64,000 nucleotides of DNA. Origin: JARICQ01 sp964428475. GTDB taxonomy: Bacteria; Bacillota; Clostridia; Tissierellales; Tissierellaceae. A program made the translations under genes and the position numbers. The stretch is from contig CAYRYO010000003.1 in the NCBI GenBank assembly GCA_964428475.1, forward strand, positions 1 to 64,000, written 5' to 3'. Each line of letters begins with the position of its first letter. Within the stretch, counting starts at the first letter, position 1. The notes under the pieces were generated by a model. That model did not search any database and was not told the DNA's origin. It saw only the letters and a program-made list of their open reading frames with translations. Shown here one piece after another: positions 33,841-41,872 of the stretch.

Positions 33841-34649
33841 CTCATCATCTCCATTTGATTTATAGTATTTATCCCTACATAATAATCTCCTAGTAAAATA
33901 TTTTTATATCTGTCTCCGTGGAAATCAGACCCTCCTGTAATAATTAAATTTTCATCTCTACACTTATCTAGAAAGTAGCTTACATCAGTTTCAGTATGTT
34001 TTGGATATATACATTCTAATCCATTGATACCTCGAGAAATACAATAATCTATTATATTTTTATCTTTTATCAATCCAGGATGTGCCAATACAGATATTCC
34101 ATGAACTTCTTTAATTAGATTTATGACTTCATCTATATTAATCTTATATCTCTCTACATAAGCTGGAGCATCGATTCCTAAATATTTTTCAAAAGCTTTA
34201 TCTATACTTTCTACATATTTTTTTTGGATTAATGCTCTAGCTATATGAGGTCTTCCAATAAAATTTTCTTTAGAATATTTTCTTACTTCTTCTATATTTA
34301 TATTTATGCCCATACTATTGATTTTTCTTACTATTTTCTCTCCTCTTATAACACGAGATTCTTTGATTTCTCGAGTAAGTTCTATAAGGTTTTTATTCTT
34401 ATAATCAATAAAATATCCTAATATATGAACTTCGTGGCCTTTATAGACACTGCTAAACTCAATTCCAGGTATTAGTTTGAATTCATTGAAATTAGAAGAA
34501 TATTTTACTGCATTTTCAATCCCATCTATATTATCATGATCTGTTATTGCAATACCACTAAGATTTTTTTTAATAGCTAAATGAAGTACTTCACTAGGTG
34601 AATATATGCCATCTGAATTGTTGGTATGTGTATGCAAGTCAAATTTCAA
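33837..34649 (-). CDS. PHP-domain phosphoesterase (TrpH/RNase AM-like)
   Basis: The 270-residue PHP protein has metal ligands in 'DLHTHTNNSDG' at residue 4, 'AITDHDNIDG', a Glu in 'GIEFSSVYKGHEVHILGY', 'RPHIARAL', 'VLAHPG' and 'GGSDFHG'. This full set of histidine and aspartate residues fits the YciV/TrpH group, which hydrolyses 3',5'-bisphosphonucleotides and short RNA from the 5' end. The exact substrate is inferred from the family. A terminator at 34685-34715 separates it from spoVS. Confidence 0.82.
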   Translation of the reverse strand: MKFDLHTHTNNSDGIYSPSEVLHLAIKKNLSGIAITDHDNIDGIENAVKYSSNFNEFKLIPGIEFSSVYKGHEVHILGYFIDYKNKNLIELTREIKESRVIRGEKIVRKINSMGININIEEVRKYSKENFIGRPHIARALIQKKYVESIDKAFEKYLGIDAPAYVERYKINIDEVINLIKEVHGISVLAHPGLIKDKNIIDYCISRGINGLECIYPKHTETDVSYFLDKCRDENLIITGGSDFHGDRYKNILLGDYYVGINTINQMEMMR

Positions 34650-34684
34650 ATTATCAGCCTCCTATCATATGATTATAAATTAAT

Positions 34685-34715
34685 AAAAAAACCTGCCACT
34701 AAGGCAGGTTTTTTT
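34685..34715 (-). terminator. Rho-independent terminator after spoVS
   Basis: A 13-bp stem (AAAAAAACCTGCC type, with GC core CCTGCC / GGCAGG) and a 5-base loop lie directly behind the spoVS stop, with T7 on either strand. Confidence 0.88.
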
Positions 34716-34716
34716 A

Positions 34717-34977
34717 TTATCTCGGCTCTATAATTAATTTAATAGCTGTTCTTTCTTCACCATTTATTATTATATCTGTAAAGGCTGGTATACAAATAAG
34801 ATCCATTCCACTTGGAGCTACAAACCCTCTAGCAATAGCTACAGCTTTTACCGCTTGATTTAATGCTCCAGCTCCAACTGCTTGAATTTCAGCTGAACCA
34901 TTTTCTCTTAACACTCCTGCCAATGCTCCTGCAACAGAATTAGGTTTTGATTTTGCTGATACTTTTAATATATACAC
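34717..34977 (-). CDS. spoVS: Stage V sporulation protein S
   Basis: The 86-residue protein is an almost canonical SpoVS ('LKVSAKSKPNSVAGALAGVL', 'VGAGALNQAVKAVAIARGF'). It has an Alba-like fold and helps forespore and coat development in Bacillus. Its biochemical role is unsettled; relatives occur in non-sporulating bacteria too. The start is GTG at 34977 after GGGGG. In Bacillus ymdB lies between rny and spoVS. It is absent here. A weak TTTAAA-18-TATAAT promoter lies at 35042-35013 on the - strand. Confidence 0.92.
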   Translation of the reverse strand: MYILKVSAKSKPNSVAGALAGVLRENGSAEIQAVGAGALNQAVKAVAIARGFVAPSGMDLICIPAFTDIIINGEERTAIKLIIEPR

Positions 34978-35047
34978 TAATATATCCCCCTTAACTAATC
35001 TTATAATAAATAATTATAGCATTTAATATTAATTATTTTAAATGAAT

Positions 35048-36580
35048 TTACTTAGCGTATTCTATTGTTCTGGTTTCTCTAATTAAATTCACTTTCACTT
35101 GTCCTGGATAATCTAGTTCTGATTCTATTGTTTTTACTATATCCCTAGCAGTATGAACCATCTGAGATTCTGATATCTCATCAGGTTTAACTAAAATTCG
35201 TATTTCACGACCTGCTTGTATTGCAAATGATCTATCTATACCTTCAAATGAATTTGCAATTTCTTCTAATTTTTGTAATCTCTTTATATAAGATTCTAAT
35301 GTTTCTCTTCTAGCTCCAGGTCTAGCTGCTGATATAGCATCTGCAGCTTGAACTAACACAGCTTCAATAGTTTGAGGTTGACAGTCTCCATGATGGGCTT
35401 CTATACCATGAAGAACTTCTTTAGATTCTTTATACCTTCTAGCTAAATCTACTCCTATTTCTACATGTGGACCTTCAATTTCATGATCTACAGCTTTTCC
35501 TATATCATGAAGAAGTCCAATTCTTTTAGCCATTCTAACATCTGTTCCAAGCTCAGCAGCCATAATTCCTGCTAAATGTGATACTTCTATGGAATGATTT
35601 AGTACATTTTGTCCATAGCTTGTTCTATATTTAAGTCTACCTAATAATTTGATTATTTCTGGATGAAGTCCATGTATACCTGCATTGAATGCAGCTTCTT
35701 CTCCAGCTTCTCTAATTATTGTATTTACTTCTTTTCTAGCTCTTTCAACCATTTCTTCTATTCTAGCAGGATGAATTCTACCATCTACTATAAGTTTTTC
35801 GAGTGCGATTCTTGCAATTTCTCTTCTAACGGTATCAAATCCTGATAATACAACAGCTTCAGGAGTATCATCTATTATAAGATCAATACCCGTTAAAGTT
35901 TCTAAGGTTCTTATGTTTCTTCCTTCTCTACCTATTATCCTTCCCTTCATTTCATCATTAGGTAAAGAAACTACAGTAACAGTAGTTTCTGCTACATGAT
36001 CAGCAGCATATTTTTGTATAGCCCTAGAAATTATTTCACGGGCATTTTTTTCTGCTTCATCTTTTGCTTGTGTTTCCATTTCTCTAATCATTACAGCAGA
36101 TTCATGAACTATTTCTTTTCTTGTATCTTCTAATAATAATTGCTTAGCTTCCTCTGAAGTTAATCCAGATAGTCTTTCTAATTCTAAAACTTGTTCTTCA
36201 AACAATTCATCGATCTTAGACTTTTTATCTTCTAATTCTTTTAATTTTTTAGATAGAATATCCTCTTTTTTTTCAATTGCTTCGGATTTTTTTTCTAAAA
36301 GTTCTTCCTTTTTTATAACTCTTTTTTCCATTTTTTGCACTTCAGTTCTTCTCTCTCTATTTTCTCTTTCAGCATCATTTTTTAATTGCAATGTTTCTTC
36401 TTTAGCTTCAAGTAACATTTCTTTTTTAAGAGATTCACTTTCTTTTTCTGCTTCTTTGATTTTCAATTTAGCTACTTCTTCAGCATTATTTATTTTACCT
36501 TCACCGATATTTTTTCTAACAAAATAACCAGCTATTATACCAATAATTGCTCCAAGAATTGCATATAAAATTTCAATAAT
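35048..36580 (-). CDS. rny: Ribonuclease Y, with probable AUU start codon
   Basis: RNase Y starts turnover of many mRNAs at the membrane. The frame holds an N-terminal membrane segment, a charged coiled coil (about 30-200), a KH domain ('GRIIGREGRNIRTLE'), and an HD domain with 'HSIEVSHLAG' and 'LLHDIGKA'. The usual start codons reach only to 36466, which would drop the membrane anchor. In-frame codons back to 36580 encode IEILYAILGAIIGIIAGYF, the expected anchor, and a GGAGG at 36591-36587 sits six bases before ATT at 36580. No ATG, GTG or TTG occurs between. The resulting 510 residues match the family length. Confidence 0.88.
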   Translation of the reverse strand: MIEILYAILGAIIGIIAGYFVRKNIGEGKINNAEEVAKLKIKEAEKESESLKKEMLLEAKEETLQLKNDAERENRERRTEVQKMEKRVIKKEELLEKKSEAIEKKEDILSKKLKELEDKKSKIDELFEEQVLELERLSGLTSEEAKQLLLEDTRKEIVHESAVMIREMETQAKDEAEKNAREIISRAIQKYAADHVAETTVTVVSLPNDEMKGRIIGREGRNIRTLETLTGIDLIIDDTPEAVVLSGFDTVRREIARIALEKLIVDGRIHPARIEEMVERARKEVNTIIREAGEEAAFNAGIHGLHPEIIKLLGRLKYRTSYGQNVLNHSIEVSHLAGIMAAELGTDVRMAKRIGLLHDIGKAVDHEIEGPHVEIGVDLARRYKESKEVLHGIEAHHGDCQPQTIEAVLVQAADAISAARPGARRETLESYIKRLQKLEEIANSFEGIDRSFAIQAGREIRILVKPDEISESQMVHTARDIVKTIESELDYPGQVKVNLIRETRTIEYAK

Positions 36581-36672
36581 TAAACACCTCCATTTGTATT
36601 AAATTTTCAAGTTCCATAACATATTTTTATTAAATATAAACCTATAAGAGATTTAAAATACAAACAATAAAC

Positions 36673-36686
36673 ATGTACAGGTACAT
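36673..36686. repeat. Palindrome at the start of the rny transcript
   Basis: ATGTAC-AG-GTACAT lies just after the -10 of the rny promoter, at about +2 to +15 of the message. It could be an operator or a 5' hairpin that guards the RNA end. Confidence 0.4.
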
Positions 36687-36694
36687 ATATTTTA

Positions 36695-36723
36695 ATTCTA
36701 TTACTTTTAAAAGATATTGTCAA
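36695..36723 (-). promoter_or_regulatory. Sigma-A promoter of rny
   Basis: On the - strand a perfect TTGACA (36723-36718), a 17-base spacer and TAGAAT (36700-36695) precede rny. It implies a leader of about 105 bases before the AUU start. Confidence 0.7.
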
Positions 36724-36730
36724 GTTGTAT

Positions 36731-37387
36731 TTAAGAAGATGATATCTTTGTCACTTCACTAATAGAAGACTTCAAGTCTACTTTATATGCACTTGTGCTT
36801 ATAGATGATAAATGATTATTATGAGTTACCATAATAATTTGACGATCAAATAATTCTGAAGTTTGTTTTAAAAATTCAGAGACATTATATATATATTCAT
36901 CACTTACATGCTTAGCAGGTTCATCTAATATTAAAGGTCCTTGTATCTTAGGTTTATGTGTTTGCAAAAAGGCTATTCTAAGAGCAAGTGATACTATATC
37001 TACTACTCCTCCGCCTCTGGATAGCTCTGGCTTGGTTTTAAGAATGTGGTCATCTATGTTATTTACTACATAAAATTCTGCGGCAGACTTACTTCTTTGT
37101 TCTTCTATTTCAACTATAAACTTTATATCTGTTTCAAATACATATTGCAAGCATTTAGTAACTAAAGTTTCAACTTGAAATTTAGCTTGTTCCCTAGCAT
37201 ATTCTGAAGTCTTGTGAAGTAAGGTGCTTACCTTTGATAATAATTCTACTTCCTTACCTATATCTTGCAACCTTTCAGTTTTAATATTTATTTGTTGTTC
37301 TATTATTTCTTTTTTGCCCATTTCTTTGGAAATAAACTTATTAGCTCTTCCTATATATTCATTTAATTCATCAATGTTTTTCATCAT
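36731..37387 (-). CDS. Rad50/SbcC-like C-terminal ATPase half
   Basis: A 218-residue protein that looks like only the C-terminal lobe of an SMC/Rad50 ATPase. Residues 20-75 form a coiled coil. A signature-like 'LSRGGGVVDIVSLALRIAF' starts at 122, Walker B 'GPLILDEPAKHVSDEY' at 150, and an H-loop 'MVTHNNHL' near 190. There is no Walker A. The signature departs from the usual LSGGE. It should pair with the Walker A half encoded at 37652-39094. It lies two bases after the small coiled-coil gene, with a weak ribosome site, so coupled translation is likely. A pseudogene is unlikely because all motifs are intact. Confidence 0.72.
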   Translation of the reverse strand: MMKNIDELNEYIGRANKFISKEMGKKEIIEQQINIKTERLQDIGKEVELLSKVSTLLHKTSEYAREQAKFQVETLVTKCLQYVFETDIKFIVEIEEQRSKSAAEFYVVNNIDDHILKTKPELSRGGGVVDIVSLALRIAFLQTHKPKIQGPLILDEPAKHVSDEYIYNVSEFLKQTSELFDRQIIMVTHNNHLSSISTSAYKVDLKSSISEVTKISSS

Positions 37388-37389
37388 AT

Positions 37390-37644
37390 TTATGAATTCT
37401 TTTCCAATAAATCCTTTGGAAGTAAATCATTGGCCTCTTTAAATAGATTTTCTATTTCCAAAGAAAGTTTTTCTATCTCTTCATTTAAGTTTTCAGGTTT
37501 AACTCCCAGTTTATTTAATTCATCAATAATTTCAGCTTCTTGTTGATTTAATTGCTCAAGTCTAGCTTCTGCTTTATATTTTAAGTCCTTCGCCTTCTCT
37601 AAGTTTTCCTTTAGATTATTGAGTTCTCTCTCGTAATTCATCAT
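37390..37644 (-). CDS. Small coiled-coil protein of the Mre11/Rad50-like cassette
   Basis: An 84-residue, highly charged protein predicted to be two helices with heptads (about 2-45 and 52-72), broken by a 'LGVKPENLN' turn. It has no cysteine and no recognisable domain. It lies 7 bases behind the Walker A half and 2 bases before the Walker B half. It could be the bridging part of a coiled coil that is continuous in ordinary Rad50, but this is inference. AGGAGGT precedes two adjacent ATGs (37644 and 37641). Confidence 0.6.
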   Translation of the reverse strand: MMNYERELNNLKENLEKAKDLKYKAEARLEQLNQQEAEIIDELNKLGVKPENLNEEIEKLSLEIENLFKEANDLLPKDLLEKNS

Positions 37645-37651
37645 TGACCTC

Positions 37652-39094
37652 CTACTTATACTGGTTTATTATATAATCTGCCTTTTTATTGTCTATTTCA
37701 CTAAAGCATAGTGGGCAAGTTCTTTGAGATAAAAGCATTTTCTTATACTTACTTGATAATATATTAATAGTCTTCTTATTCTCAAGCAAGTATATATTAC
37801 ATTTATCTTTTTTATCTTTGTTGTCTATATAATTAGAATTTAATTTAGTAAATACATCTGATGTTTTTATTTTCTTATTTAATATATCGTATTTATCCTC
37901 AGATAAATTCATAGTTTTTAGTTTCTTTACATATTCATTTCCTATATTAAGACTTTTTAAAACTTTAATTTCTCTTATTTTTAATTTATCTAAACTTTCT
38001 AGTTCAATTATATTATTTTCTATTTTAGATATACTAGGTATAATTATATTTAAAACACTAAGTTTGTGGAGATTGATATTAATTTCTTTTTTGTCTATTA
38101 TAGTTCTTTTAAGTTTCAAATTTAATTTACTTAAATTAGACTGCTTTATTTGAAGTTTATCTATTGCGTTTATATTTGAATTTAATTTATCTATATCTTT
38201 AAGATAATTTAATAAATTTGTATTATAAATTTTATTTTTCCGTATTTTTTTAAAATTGCAACTATGATTAGATAATAGCTTTAATCTATTATGACTTAAT
38301 TCAATTTTTTTTATAGATAACTGAATTTTATGTAAATATTTTAATTTATTTATATAATAGTTAACCTTTTCTTTCTCCTTATTTATAAATATCTTATTAT
38401 TTAAAATTTGCTTATATTTATTTAAAATTTTAGTTTTATTATCTATTTCAATTCTTATTTCATCCATCTTTTTTATTTTTTTATTTACGTCTTCTAGATA
38501 TTTATATTCTCCTAATTCTTTTTTTAAATTATTTATATCTTCACTTATATCTTTTTGTTTAGCAGATAGATTTTTACTGTCTTTTAAAGTATCTCTTAAA
38601 GCGTCATCTATTACATCTACCCCCACTAAATATCCAATTGAATTAGCTTTTACAGAGTTTTTTTCAGAAAGTAAAAATGCTCCTTCTAATTGGTCACTAA
38701 TGTTGATTGATTTAGAAGTATCTTTATCTAATAATATTTTTTTAATACCTGTAATACTTATTACTTCATCAGGAACAGAAGTACCAAATCCCTCATATTT
38801 TATTTCGTTGTCATTTCTATCATAAACAAAATAGATATTCTTGCTTTTACTTCTATATCTTTTAATTTTGGTATTATCACTAAAAAAAACAGTTACACTA
38901 CATTCACTCGTCCCTTCACGAATAAAATAATCTCCAGAAGGATCGTTATAAAGTGCCCATTTAATACCTCTTAATATAGATGTTTTTCCACTATCAGAAG
39001 CTCCTACAATTGTATTCAATCTTCTATCAAATTCAATAATAGTATATTTATGAGATTGGAAATTTTCTAAGATTACTTTTTTAATATATTTCAA
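37652..39094 (-). CDS. Rad50/SbcC-like N-terminal ATPase half ending at the zinc hook
   Basis: A 480-residue protein. It opens 'MKYIKKVILENFQSHKYTII', a Rad50-type first strand, with Walker A 'GASDSGKT' at 31-38. Residues 180-455 are a long Asn/Lys/Leu-rich coiled coil. A zinc-hook CxxC, 'CPLC', stands at about 460-463, only 17 residues before the end. In a normal SbcC the chain would return through a second coil to the Walker B lobe. Here it stops, and that lobe is a separate gene. TTG at 39094 is preferred to the GTG at 39103, which overlaps AGAGGTG. It begins one base after the nuclease gene. Confidence 0.75.
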   Translation of the reverse strand: MKYIKKVILENFQSHKYTIIEFDRRLNTIVGASDSGKTSILRGIKWALYNDPSGDYFIREGTSECSVTVFFSDNTKIKRYRSKSKNIYFVYDRNDNEIKYEGFGTSVPDEVISITGIKKILLDKDTSKSINISDQLEGAFLLSEKNSVKANSIGYLVGVDVIDDALRDTLKDSKNLSAKQKDISEDINNLKKELGEYKYLEDVNKKIKKMDEIRIEIDNKTKILNKYKQILNNKIFINKEKEKVNYYINKLKYLHKIQLSIKKIELSHNRLKLLSNHSCNFKKIRKNKIYNTNLLNYLKDIDKLNSNINAIDKLQIKQSNLSKLNLKLKRTIIDKKEININLHKLSVLNIIIPSISKIENNIIELESLDKLKIREIKVLKSLNIGNEYVKKLKTMNLSEDKYDILNKKIKTSDVFTKLNSNYIDNKDKKDKCNIYLLENKKTINILSSKYKKMLLSQRTCPLCFSEIDNKKADYIINQYK

Positions 39095-39095
39095 T

Positions 39096-40079
39096 TTAAA
39101 CACCTCTTAAAGACTTCATTTGGATAGAAGCTATTCTCTTCAAAGCTTCTTTTATTACTTCTTCATCTACAGATTCAGAGTTAGAAACTTGTAATAGTAC
39201 TTCATTTATATCCATTTTTTCAAAATTCATAGTTGCATTGATGGTCTCTTTAAACTGTAACATCCTTTCGCTTTTAAATTGGTTATTTTCAATTTGTTTT
39301 CTATCTAAAACTTCTTTACCCGATAATGCTGAATCTAAGTATATATTTTCAACTTCAATATTTTTATTTATATTTAACAATACAAGTTTAGGTTTTCTAT
39401 CTATCTCTTGTAAGCTATTTGTGATTCTAACCAAACTACCAGGATTTATAAAATATTTACCTTCATCAGTTCTTATGGTTTTAAATCCCCTGTGATAGTG
39501 TCCAGAAAGGGTAATGTCAGCTGTAGTATGTTTTATATCGTCTACGAGTGTATAAGGTATACCTTTTATGAAAGGCTTATCTAATAGCATTCCATGGACT
39601 ATATGCATGGAATAATCTACATTTTCATTGCTATCTTTTAATATATAATAATCTCGATTTTCTGGTAAATCAATATCATAAATATACGGTTGTCCAGAGA
39701 CTTCTATTTTCACATTATCTTTTTCTAGTATTACCTTTTCATTATTTATAATCTTAATAAGTCCCAATACATCTAAAAGTCCAAGCATTGTTCTATTTAT
39801 AGTTTCAGGATTATGCCCATATACATCGTGATTTCCACTTATCATATAAATAGGTATCTTAAATTCAGAAAATATTTTAGCAAATCTACTTACTATAGAT
39901 ATGGAAATATCAGGTCTATCAAATAAATCTCCACCATGAATTATATAATCTACATCTAAATTTACTGATATCTTAACTATTTCTTTAAATTTTTTTTCTA
40001 GGGTATCTATAAATATATCTTTTCTATTCTTAGGAGTATTTCCTCTTATATGTGTATCAGTAAAATATAATATTTTCAA
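39096..40079 (-). CDS. Mre11/SbcD-like metallophosphoesterase
   Basis: A 327-residue calcineurin-like phosphoesterase. All metal-binding blocks are visible: 'FTDTHIRG' (DxH) near 7, 'IIHGGDLFDRP' (GD), 'ISGNHDVYG' (GNHD), 'HIVHGMLL', and 'LSGHYHRG' (GHxH). This is the nuclease half of an Mre11-Rad50 complex, which processes DNA ends. A C-terminal helical region ('ALKRIASIQMKSLRGV') could bind the ATPase. It follows recA after a 40-base gap holding the recA terminator. TTG at 40079 is chosen over GTG at 40088, which overlaps GGAG. Confidence 0.82.
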   Translation of the reverse strand: MKILYFTDTHIRGNTPKNRKDIFIDTLEKKFKEIVKISVNLDVDYIIHGGDLFDRPDISISIVSRFAKIFSEFKIPIYMISGNHDVYGHNPETINRTMLGLLDVLGLIKIINNEKVILEKDNVKIEVSGQPYIYDIDLPENRDYYILKDSNENVDYSMHIVHGMLLDKPFIKGIPYTLVDDIKHTTADITLSGHYHRGFKTIRTDEGKYFINPGSLVRITNSLQEIDRKPKLVLLNINKNIEVENIYLDSALSGKEVLDRKQIENNQFKSERMLQFKETINATMNFEKMDINEVLLQVSNSESVDEEVIKEALKRIASIQMKSLRGV

Positions 40080-40097
40080 ACTAATCACTCCATATAT

Positions 40098-40123
40098 AAA
40101 GCCTCCAATTAATTGGAGGCTTT
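40098..40123 (-). terminator. Palindromic terminator or attenuator after recA
   Basis: A perfect 13+13-bp palindrome with GC core GCCTCC / GGAGGC lies between recA and the nuclease gene. The T-tract is weak (TTTATATA), so read-through into the cassette is plausible. Confidence 0.7.
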
Positions 40124-40128
40124 ATAGT

Positions 40129-41193
40129 CTATTTATTATTTTTTTCAGTATTAGCGACTATCTCTTCAGAATCCTTTTCATTATAATTTTCATCCTCACC
40201 ATTCAAATTATAATGTATACGAATTTTATTTTCTATTTCTAATGCTATATCAGGATTATCTCTTAAAAAGTCTTTTGAGTTTTCTCTGCCTTGTCCAAGG
40301 CGATGTTCATTGTAGCTATACCATGAGCCTGCTTTATCTATTATATCAGCAGAAACTCCTGAATCTAATATACTACCTACTTTCGATATTCCAGTTCCAT
40401 ACATTATATCGAATTCAGCCTTTTTAAAAGGAGGTGCTACTTTGTTTTTAACAACTTTTACACGTGTTCTATTACCTAATATTTCATCACCTTGTTTGAT
40501 TGAATCTATTCTTCTTATATCTAATCTTACGCTAGAATAAAATTTAAGAGCACGACCACCTGTTGTAGTTTCTGGATTTCCAAACATAACTCCTATTTTT
40601 TCTCTTAATTGATTTATAAATACTACAGTTGCTTGTGATTTATTTATTGAGCCTGCAAGTTTTCTAAGAGCTTGAGACATAAGTCTTGCCTGAAGTCCCA
40701 TATGACTATCGCCCATTTCACCTTCGATTTCTGCTTTAGGAACTAATGCAGCAACTGAGTCTATTACTACTAAATCTACAGCACCACTTCTAACTAATGA
40801 TTCTGAAATTTCTAAAGCTTGCTCACCAGTATCTGGTTGAGAAATTACTAAGTTTTCTATATCTACTCCAAGATTTCGAGCATACGCAGGATCTAGAGCA
40901 TGTTCTGCATCTATAAAAGCTGCTATTCCACCTAGCTTTTGAGCTTCTGCAATTAAATGTAGTGTTAACGTTGTCTTTCCTGATGATTCAGGACCAAATA
41001 TTTCTACAATTCTTCCTCTAGGTATGCCGCCAATACCCAATGCTATATCTAGATCTAAACACCCTGTAGGTATAACATCTAAATTTAGTTTTGCACCTTC
41101 TCCTAGACGCATAATAGATCCTTTTCCATGATTTTTTTCAATCTGTGCAATAGCTAAGTCTAAGGCTTTCTTTTTTTCGCTGTTTTCTACCAT
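40129..41193 (-). CDS. recA: Recombinase RecA
   Basis: RecA of about 354 residues. It shows Walker A 'GPESSGKTTLTLH', Walker B 'LVVIDSVAAL', the L1 loop 'GEMGDSHMGLQAR', and the L2 loop region 'GNPETTTGGRALKFYSS'. It forms filaments on single-stranded DNA, pairs strands and triggers LexA cleavage. The start is uncertain. ATG at 41193 gives the usual family N-terminus ('ENSEKKKALDLAIAQIEKN'), while a strong AAAGGGGTG lies farther upstream. An ATG at 41229 has no ribosome site. The C-terminus is acidic, as normal. The promoter has a LexA box. Confidence 0.95.
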   Translation of the reverse strand: MVENSEKKKALDLAIAQIEKNHGKGSIMRLGEGAKLNLDVIPTGCLDLDIALGIGGIPRGRIVEIFGPESSGKTTLTLHLIAEAQKLGGIAAFIDAEHALDPAYARNLGVDIENLVISQPDTGEQALEISESLVRSGAVDLVVIDSVAALVPKAEIEGEMGDSHMGLQARLMSQALRKLAGSINKSQATVVFINQLREKIGVMFGNPETTTGGRALKFYSSVRLDIRRIDSIKQGDEILGNRTRVKVVKNKVAPPFKKAEFDIMYGTGISKVGSILDSGVSADIIDKAGSWYSYNEHRLGQGRENSKDFLRDNPDIALEIENKIRIHYNLNGEDENYNEKDSEEIVANTEKNNK

Positions 41194-41234
41194 AGTTTTT
41201 CCAGAATTAACTGGATTCACCCCTTTCATATTAG

Positions 41235-41246
41235 GAACTAGAGTTC
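41235..41246. promoter_or_regulatory. LexA box of recA
   Basis: GAAC-TAGA-GTTC is a perfect palindromic match to GAAC-N4-GTTC. It covers the predicted transcription start. Confidence 0.8.
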
Positions 41247-41253
41247 TAATTAC

Positions 41254-41282
41254 ATAATATCTTAATTTATCTATTAAGTCAA
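41254..41282 (-). promoter_or_regulatory. Sigma-A promoter of recA
   Basis: On the - strand TTGACT (41282-41277), a 17-base spacer and TATTAT (41259-41254) directly precede the LexA box. Confidence 0.75.
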
Positions 41283-41326
41283 TCTATTTATTGATTTTTA
41301 AAATAGCTTCAAAGCATTAATATATA

Positions 41327-41872
41327 TTACTTATCTTCTAACTTTAAGGCACCTTTATTTTTATAAATATAATCTATTCCAGATAATATTGTAAAAAATA
41401 AAGATATATATAAGAATATTACATCAAATGGAAAATTAATTAATCTAAAAGGATAATTATTTATAAGTAGCGCCGTTATAGCTACTAATTGAGTTATTGT
41501 CTTTATTTTCCCTAAAGAGGAAGCAGCTATATTTACTCCCTCTGAAGCTGCAATTATTCTAAATCCCGTTATTGTAAATTCTCTAGCGATTATTATTACT
41601 ACTACCCATCCTGGAATTTTACCTAAATCAACTAGAGATATTAATGCGGCAGCTACTAATATCTTATCTGCTAATGGATCAATAAACTTTCCTAAATTCG
41701 TAACTAAATTTCTGCTTCTTGCAATATATCCATCCAACGTGTCAGTTAAAGCTGCAAATACAAATATAGTTGCTGCAATATAGCTGCTATATTCTAGATT
41801 TGAATATAATGCTATCATAAAAAAAGGAACTAAAAAAACTCTAAATACTGTAATCTTGTTTGCTAAATTCAT
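41327..41872 (-). CDS. pgsA: CDP-diacylglycerol-glycerol-3-phosphate 3-phosphatidyltransferase
   Basis: A 181-residue membrane enzyme with the full CDP-alcohol phosphotransferase motif D-x2-DG-x2-AR-x8-G-x3-D-x3-D, from 'DTLDGYIARS' to 'GKFIDPLAD'. Four or more hydrophobic segments follow. It makes phosphatidylglycerophosphate for phosphatidylglycerol synthesis. Its start overlaps the rimO stop by four bases. The order ftsK-rimO-pgsA-recA is conserved in Firmicutes. Confidence 0.92.
   Translation of the reverse strand: MNLANKITVFRVFLVPFFMIALYSNLEYSSYIAATIFVFAALTDTLDGYIARSRNLVTNLGKFIDPLADKILVAAALISLVDLGKIPGWVVVIIIAREFTITGFRIIAASEGVNIAASSLGKIKTITQLVAITALLINNYPFRLINFPFDVIFLYISLFFTILSGIDYIYKNKGALKLEDK

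Noticed and set aside
36731..39094. Pseudogenised sbcC broken by frameshifts
   Set aside because: Each piece has its own ribosome site or tight junction and intact motifs, and the break falls exactly after the zinc hook; independent genes are more likely.
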